Shown here in pieces: positions 42,575 to 51,069 of a stretch of DNA of 51,069 bases. This DNA is from JBAZDC01 sp041654595 (GTDB lineage: Bacteria > Pseudomonadota > Gammaproteobacteria > Burkholderiales > Burkholderiaceae_B), in the NCBI GenBank assembly GCA_964551305.1, contig CAZKBT010000020.1, positions 1-51,069 of the forward strand, read 5' to 3'. The translations under genes were made by a program, and so were the position numbers. Below the pieces are notes generated by a model. The model did not search any database. It was not told the origin of the DNA and worked only from the letters and a program-made list of their open reading frames with translations. The first letter of the stretch is position 1. Every line of letters begins with the position of its first letter.

Positions 42575-44665
42575 CTATGCCGCGGGCACGTCGTCCGACG
42601 CGGCGAGCGGCGCATCGGAAGCAGCTTTCGCTTGCCGGCGATGGAAAAACTCCACCACATGGGAGGGCTCGCGTGTCCTGGCAAAAGGCGGCAAGCCGCG
42701 CCACAAGGCCTTGCCGTACGGCTTTTCGACCAATCGGGTATCGCCGACCATCAATACCCCCCAATCGGCCTCGGTGCGTATGAGGCGCCCCGCGCCCTGC
42801 TTGAGCGCGATCGCCGCCTCGGGAAGCTGGAATTCGACGAAAGGATTGCCCCCCCGCCGCTTGCACTCGTTGAGCCGGGCTTCCAGCACGGGATCGTCAG
42901 GCGGCGCGAACGGCAGCTTGTCGATGGCCACCAGAGTCAGGGCGTCGCCCGGAACGTCGATGCCTTCCCAGAAGCTGGCGCTACCCACCAGCACCGCGTC
43001 GCCCGCGGCGCGAAATTGCTCGAGCAAGGCCCGCCTGGAGCGGTCTCCCTGGCGCAGCAGTTCCCGGTCTATGCCTTGCGCATCGAAGCGCGCCTGCAGC
43101 AATTCCGTGATGCGGTCGACGGCGCGCAGGGTCGTGCACAGCACCAACACGCCGCCATGGGTCGCCTTCAGCAACGGCAGCAAAGCATCGACGAATTTTT
43201 CGTTGAAGTTCGGCGCGCTGGGTAAAGGCAAGTGCTTCGGCACGTAGAGCACGCCCTTGCTCTGGTAGTCGAACGGGGATTCCCAGCAATGGGTGCGGGC
43301 ATCCCATAGCCCCAGTTGCCGGATGAAGTGGCCGAAGTCGCCATGCACCGACAAGGTCGCCGACGTCAATACCCAGGTCTGCTCTTTGGCGCGGTAACGC
43401 GAGAATATCTGCGCCACGGACAAAGGCGCGCTATGCAGGCGCACGTGATGCAAGCCCAGCTCGACCCAGCGCACGGCTGCGCCGTCGGGCAAGACGGCCT
43501 CTGCCGCATCCCCGGTTCCCGCAGCCGAGGCATCGGGGGCATTGACGGCGGGCGCAAGCGCGTTGTTGCCCTGGCGGTCCGGCTGGCTCCAGCGGTACAG
43601 GCGCGCGCGCAATTCCAGGCAGGTTCTGGCGGCCGCCGCCAGGTCGGGATGCTTTTCGCTCACCACGTCGAGCAGGCGCCCGGTCTTGTCCAGCACGTCG
43701 ACCAATTCCGACAAGGCCTGGTCAAACGCATCGGGCTCGGGAATGGCATGGAAGGTGGCTTTTCGGCCCGGCATTTTTTCAATGGCGGCGGCGCTCAGGC
43801 GCAATTGGCGAGTGGCGTACTCGATGCTTTTGCCCGCCTCGCTCCAGTTGGCGGCCTCGCGCGCATACGCCAGGCCCGCGGCCTCGGCGGCGCGCGCCAA
43901 GTCCAGCAACTGATGCGAGGACACGCTCGTCCCCAGGAAACGCGTGGCGATGTCGGGCAACTGGTGGGCCTCGTCGAACACCACCATTTCCACCGTGGGC
44001 AGCAAGTCGGTGATGCCTTCTTCGCGCAGCGCCAGATCGGCCATGAACAAGGCATGGTTGACCACGACGACGTCCGCCTCCTGGGCCTGGCGCCGCGCCT
44101 TGACAACGAAGCAGTCGCGCAGGTTCGGGCACTCTTGCCCAAGGCAGTTTTCCCGTGTCGATACGACACGGCTCCATATGTCCGCATCTTCGGGAACCTG
44201 GGCCAGGTCGCCGCGGTCGCCCGTTTTGCTCTGCTGCGCAAACACCTGGATCTGGCGCAATTGCGAGATCTCCGCCCGCGATTTCAAGGCGCGTTCGTCG
44301 CCTTGCAGGCGCTCGAGGTGGTAATGGCAGACGTAGTTGCCCCGGCCCTTGAGCAAGGCGATCGTCACGGGCAGGCCCAGGGCCTGGCGCAAGCGCGGCA
44401 GATCGCGCCGGAACAGCTGGTCCTGCAAGGTGCGAGTGCCCGTGGAGACCAGGACTTTGCCGCCGCTCAGGAATGCCGGCGCAAGATACGCCCAGGTCTT
44501 GCCCGTGCCGGTCCCCGCCTCGGCGATCAGCACGCTGTGCTCGCGCAAGGCCCGCTCTATTTCCTGGGCCAGCTCCAATTGCGCCTGGCGCGGATGATAG
44601 CCCGGAACGGCGGCCGCGATCGGTCCATCCGCGGAGAAAATGTCGGTCAGTTCTTGCAAGAGCAT
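42575..44665 (-). CDS. dinG: DinG/YoaA-type iron-sulfur DNA helicase
   Basis: An XPD-like superfamily 2 helicase of 696 residues acting in repair and removal of R-loops or damaged forks. Walker A is AEAGTGTGKTWAYL (residues 48-61) and the DEAH box is VVFDEAHQLPDIA. Four cysteines for a [4Fe-4S] cluster are present: one in NYVCHYH and three in NCLGQECPNLRDC. Motif VI is QGAGRLIRTEADWG. The sequence is closer to YoaA than to the LexA-controlled DinG of E. coli; no LexA box is visible. ATG 44665 fits the family start; the upstream frame extends into tex on the other strand. Confidence 0.93.
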   Translation of the reverse strand: MLLQELTDIFSADGPIAAAVPGYHPRQAQLELAQEIERALREHSVLIAEAGTGTGKTWAYLAPAFLSGGKVLVSTGTRTLQDQLFRRDLPRLRQALGLPVTIALLKGRGNYVCHYHLERLQGDERALKSRAEISQLRQIQVFAQQSKTGDRGDLAQVPEDADIWSRVVSTRENCLGQECPNLRDCFVVKARRQAQEADVVVVNHALFMADLALREEGITDLLPTVEMVVFDEAHQLPDIATRFLGTSVSSHQLLDLARAAEAAGLAYAREAANWSEAGKSIEYATRQLRLSAAAIEKMPGRKATFHAIPEPDAFDQALSELVDVLDKTGRLLDVVSEKHPDLAAAARTCLELRARLYRWSQPDRQGNNALAPAVNAPDASAAGTGDAAEAVLPDGAAVRWVELGLHHVRLHSAPLSVAQIFSRYRAKEQTWVLTSATLSVHGDFGHFIRQLGLWDARTHCWESPFDYQSKGVLYVPKHLPLPSAPNFNEKFVDALLPLLKATHGGVLVLCTTLRAVDRITELLQARFDAQGIDRELLRQGDRSRRALLEQFRAAGDAVLVGSASFWEGIDVPGDALTLVAIDKLPFAPPDDPVLEARLNECKRRGGNPFVEFQLPEAAIALKQGAGRLIRTEADWGVLMVGDTRLVEKPYGKALWRGLPPFARTREPSHVVEFFHRRQAKAASDAPLAASDDVPAA

Positions 44666-44682
44666 CAACGAAAACGAATGAC

Positions 44683-44702
44683 ATGCCGGACACATCCGGC
44701 AT
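44683..44702. promoter_or_regulatory. Perfect inverted repeat between dinG and tex
   Basis: ATGCCGGA CACA TCCGGCAT is an 8-bp perfect palindrome with a 4-nt centre, 18 bp before the dinG start in a 133-bp divergent spacer. It could be an operator or a leader hairpin of dinG. It does not match the LexA box (CTGT-N8-ACAG). Confidence 0.4.
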
Positions 44703-44798
44703 ACGAAGCGAAAAAGATGATGATACTCTGTCGGCTCGCAGCTTGCCGCCGGCTTATGGCAAAATGCGCCGCGTACTTGCTTTTTTATAGAAGGGCCC

Positions 44799-47201
<2,403 letters not shown>

Positions 47202-47211
47202 CGGGAACTGT

Positions 47212-48540
47212 TTATATCAAGGTTTCCAACGCTTTTTTCACGGCCGGCGCCAGGTCTTCGGCGTAGCTCGCCACGGTGCGTTCTCCGACTACCACTACCT
47301 GGATGCCCGACTGCGCGCGCGCCAGCTCGTCGAAGGGAGTGGATTGCATGTGCTTGATCGCAGCGCCTGCTTCTCGCGCATCGGAAAATGGCTCGGAGAG
47401 CAGCAGTTCGCTGCCGTCGGCCGCAAGCAGGCGGAAGCGGAATCCGCCGTCTTCGTCCCGGAAGGTGACGAAACGCGCGGCTTTTGCGGATTTGGCCGAG
47501 GGCTTGGCGGCGGCGGGCGCGGCAGCGGCTGTGATGCGCAAGCCGACCGCCGCGCGCAGTTGCTCCATGAAGGGCTGCGATAAGCGCCTGGCCTTGGCCG
47601 CGCCGGCCTGCAGGATATCCTCGACCCTGCCCGGGTTGGCCATGAGCTCGGCATAGTTGTCGCGCATGGGACCCAGCTCGCTTTCCAGGCGATCGTATAG
47701 ACGTTGTTTAGCCTCTCCCCACCCCAGGCCATCCTGCAGTTCGCGGCGGAAGGCCTGGGTTTCGCCTGGAGCAGCGAAGGCGCGATAGATGGTGAACAGA
47801 TGCGCTTCGTCTGGATCTTTGGGCTCGCCGGGTTCGCGCGAGTCGGTCACGATACGGTTGACGGCCGCCTTGAGGGCTTTGGCTCCGCCCTCGAACAGGG
47901 GAATCGTGTTGTCGTAGCTTTTCGACATTTTGCGGCCGTCCAGACCCGGCAATGTCGCGACTTCGTCGTCGATCTGGACTTCGGGCAAGACGAAGAAGTC
48001 TTTGCCCTGTCCGTACAGATGGTTGAAGCGCTGGGCGATGTCGCGCGTCATTTCCAGGTGCTGGATCTGGTCGCGGCCGACCGGCACTTTGTGCGCGTTG
48101 AACAGGAGAATGTCGGCGGCCATGAGGACGGGATAGGAAAACAGGCCCATGGTGATGCCGTCATCCGGTTCGACCTCGCGCGCGACGTTCTGGTCCACCG
48201 CGCCTTTGTAGGCATGCGCCCGGTTCATGAGGCCCTTGGCGGTGACGCACGACAGCATCCAGCAAAGTTCGGGAATTTCGGGGATGTCGGATTGGCGATA
48301 GAAGGTCACGGTTTCATGGTCCAGGCCCGCGGCGATCCAGGTCGCCGCGATTTCCAGGCGGGAACGCGCGACGCGCCGGGGGTCGTCGCATTTGATGAGA
48401 GCGTGATAGTCCGCCAGGAAGTAGAAGGCGTCGACGCCGGGCTGCCTGCTGGCGCGGATCGAGGGTCGCATGGCGCCGGCGTAGTTGCCCAGGTGGGGAG
48501 TGCCTGAGGTGGTGATGCCTGTCAATACACGGGTATTCAT
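47212..48540 (-). CDS. trpS: Tryptophanyl-tRNA synthetase with C-terminal YegP-like domain
   Basis: Class Ic synthetase of 442 residues that charges tRNA-Trp. The HIGH-equivalent is TSGTPHLGN (residues 11-19) and the KMSKS loop is GRKMSKSYDN (202-211). The catalytic core ends near residue 337, as in the 334-residue E. coli enzyme. An Ala/Lys linker (338-354) joins an extra 88 residues: RFVTFRDEDGGFRFRLLAADG and LLSEPFSDAREAGAAIKHMQ resemble the DUF1508/YegP fold. ATG 48540 begins MNTRVLTGITTSG; an in-frame codon at 48552 is less likely. It follows zapE by 56 bp on the same strand. Confidence 0.94.
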   Translation of the reverse strand: MNTRVLTGITTSGTPHLGNYAGAMRPSIRASRQPGVDAFYFLADYHALIKCDDPRRVARSRLEIAATWIAAGLDHETVTFYRQSDIPEIPELCWMLSCVTAKGLMNRAHAYKGAVDQNVAREVEPDDGITMGLFSYPVLMAADILLFNAHKVPVGRDQIQHLEMTRDIAQRFNHLYGQGKDFFVLPEVQIDDEVATLPGLDGRKMSKSYDNTIPLFEGGAKALKAAVNRIVTDSREPGEPKDPDEAHLFTIYRAFAAPGETQAFRRELQDGLGWGEAKQRLYDRLESELGPMRDNYAELMANPGRVEDILQAGAAKARRLSQPFMEQLRAAVGLRITAAAAPAAAKPSAKSAKAARFVTFRDEDGGFRFRLLAADGSELLLSEPFSDAREAGAAIKHMQSTPFDELARAQSGIQVVVVGERTVASYAEDLAPAVKKALETLI

Positions 48541-48596
48541 AGATCGCTTCAATAAAGGAACGGGCGAAGGGAAAGTCTGCGGAAACGGCCGGCGTC

Positions 48597-49688
48597 CTAG
48601 AGTTCGGCGGTTTCGCGCCGATCGGCCTCGAGGTATTCGCGGGACTGCATTTCAAGTATGCGCGAAACGGTCCGGTGGAATTCGTTGGACATGGAGCCTT
48701 CTGTATACAGCTGCTCCGCTTCGCACTCGGCCGATATGATCAGCTTGACCTTATGGTCGTAGAATACATCAACCAACCAGGTAAACCGCCTGGCTTCGGA
48801 TGATTGCCGAGCCGACATGCGCGGCACGTCGGAAAGAATAACGGTCTGAAAGCGGTCGGCCAGTTCCAGATAGTCGTTCTGCGAGCGCGGGCCGCCGCAC
48901 AAGGTCTCGAAGTCGAACCAGACGATATTGCCCCCAAGAGCCTTGGGATGCAGTTCGCGGTTTGCGATGCTCAGCACTGGCTTCATGGGCGCGGTGTCGA
49001 GCAGGCGCTCGAAGTTTTCCCGCAGCTCGCGCGTGGTTTCGGGGCCGAGCGGCGTCAAATACATGCGCACCTGCTCCAACGCGCGGCGGCGGTAGTCCAC
49101 GCCGACGTCGACATTCATGATGTCCATGCGGTCCTGGATGAGCTTGATGGCAGGCAAGATGCGGTCTCGATGCAGTCCGTCCGGATACAGCGTCGAGGGC
49201 TCGTAGTTCGAGGTCATGATGAACGAGGTGCCGTACTCGAACAGTTTGAGCAAGAGACGATACAGTATCATCGCGTCGGCCACGTCCGAGACGTGGAATT
49301 CGTCGAAGCAGATCAGCCGATAGCGCTTGGCAATGCGGCGCGCCACTTCATCCAGCGGGTCCGGCCGGCCTTTGACGTTGTCCAGCTCGCGATGCACGCC
49401 GCGCATGAATTCATGAAAGTGCAGCCGCGCCTTGCGCTTGACCGGCACCGTTTGATAGAACGCATCCATCAGGAAGCTTTTGCCGCGGCCCACGCCGCCC
49501 CAGAAATAGATACCGCGCGGCACGTCGGGGCGCCTGAAAAGCTTTTTCAAGGCCGAGGAACGATCGCTCTTGAAGCGGACCCAGTCGTCGTAATACTGCT
49601 GCAAACGATCGATGGCGGCGATCTGCGCCTGGTCGGGCCGGTAGCCGCGCTCTTCCAAGGCCTGATCGTAATACTCGCGTACATTCAT
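48597..49688 (-). CDS. zapE: Cell division ATPase ZapE (AFG1 family)
   Basis: ZapE, 363 residues, an AAA-type ATPase that associates with the FtsZ ring during late division and stress. Walker A is GGVGRGKSFLMD (residues 64-75) and Walker B is LICFDEFHVSD (125-135). FIMTSNYEPSTLYPDGLHRDRILPAI-type sequence (TSNYEPSTLYPDGLHRDR) is a hallmark. ATG 49688 starts MNVREYYDQAL. It follows lpdA by 74 bp, with a terminator-like hairpin in between, so expression is only partly linked to the dehydrogenase. Confidence 0.95.
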   Translation of the reverse strand: MNVREYYDQALEERGYRPDQAQIAAIDRLQQYYDDWVRFKSDRSSALKKLFRRPDVPRGIYFWGGVGRGKSFLMDAFYQTVPVKRKARLHFHEFMRGVHRELDNVKGRPDPLDEVARRIAKRYRLICFDEFHVSDVADAMILYRLLLKLFEYGTSFIMTSNYEPSTLYPDGLHRDRILPAIKLIQDRMDIMNVDVGVDYRRRALEQVRMYLTPLGPETTRELRENFERLLDTAPMKPVLSIANRELHPKALGGNIVWFDFETLCGGPRSQNDYLELADRFQTVILSDVPRMSARQSSEARRFTWLVDVFYDHKVKLIISAECEAEQLYTEGSMSNEFHRTVSRILEMQSREYLEADRRETAEL

Positions 49689-49702
49689 AAAAAATCGCTT
49701 GA

Positions 49703-49735
49703 AGGAAAAAGGGCGAGTCTCGAAACCCGCCCTTT
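49703..49735 (-). terminator. Intrinsic terminator between lpdA and zapE
   Basis: On the minus strand AAAGGGCG (49735-49728) pairs with CGCCCTTT (49715-49708) across 12 nt, followed by T and CC. It lies 28 bp after the lpdA stop and 15-20 bp before the zapE start. It would end most transcripts of the upstream 2-oxoglutarate dehydrogenase-type operon. Confidence 0.7.
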
Positions 49736-49762
49736 CATTGCCGAGCACTACATTGCTGAAAA

Positions 49763-51069
<1,307 letters not shown>

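Noticed and set aside
44666..44798. LexA box upstream of dinG
   Set aside because: No CTGT-N8-ACAG match in the spacer.

Overview
This window is high-GC chromosomal DNA from a betaproteobacterium, most likely of the family Alcaligenaceae (Bordetella/Achromobacter-like). The evidence is the set of protein families and gene orders: rpsF-priB-rpsR-rplI-dnaB, xseB-ispA-dxs, rimP-nusA-infB-rbfA-truB-typA, phaC-phaB-phaR, rluD-pgeF opposite bamD, and lpdA-zapE. Genus is not resolved. Coding density is very high and nearly all genes are intact. I see no insertion sequence, prophage, CRISPR array, toxin-antitoxin pair or rRNA.

Layout. 1-821: 5' part of an AlaC-type aminotransferase (minus, runs off the window). 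1012-4655 (plus): Mth938-like protein, peroxiredoxin Bcp, PIN-PhoH ATPase and a PdxA-family dehydrogenase. 4710-7750 (minus): the S6 / PriB / S18 / L9 / DnaB operon with a structured leader. 8151-10577 (plus): a large MscS-type channel. 10613-14682 (minus): FolE2, then Dxs, IspA and XseB. 14911-16050 (plus): a Rieske oxygenase alpha subunit, tail-to-tail with SseA and an EamA transporter (minus). 17973-18854 (plus): HtpX behind a possible heat-shock promoter. 18907-22449 (minus): dienelactone hydrolase and DNA polymerase I. 22448-23128 (plus): a LOG-family protein whose start codon overlaps that of polA.

23227-31307 (minus): TypA, TruB, RbfA, IF-2, NusA and RimP, with a terminator-like attenuator directly before rimP. 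31542-34347 (minus): RluB and ScpB. 34417-34493 (plus): initiator tRNA-fMet with a clear promoter and terminator, followed by about 730 bp without a convincing gene. 35268-36395 (plus): DUF482/GNAT-like protein. 36455-39714 (minus): PhaR, PhaB and PhaC (polyhydroxyalkanoate synthesis). 39826-41594 (minus): PgeF and RluD. 41645-42505 (plus): BamD. 42575-44665 (minus): DinG-type helicase. 44799-47201 (plus): Tex. 47212-51069 (minus): TrpS with a C-terminal YegP-like extension, ZapE, and dihydrolipoyl dehydrogenase (5' end outside the window).

The content is mostly core: translation (S6, S18, L9, IF-2, RimP, RbfA, TruB, RluB, RluD, TrpS, tRNA-fMet), replication and repair (DnaB, PriB, PolA, XseB, DinG), transcription (NusA, Tex), MEP isoprenoid synthesis, carbon storage and envelope assembly. 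I did not find a clear new defence or mobile system. The best leads are regulatory and architectural: the rimP leader, the rpsF leader, the TrpS fusion, the Rieske protein with an enlarged cluster-binding loop beside the isoprenoid genes, and the polA/LOG shared start site.
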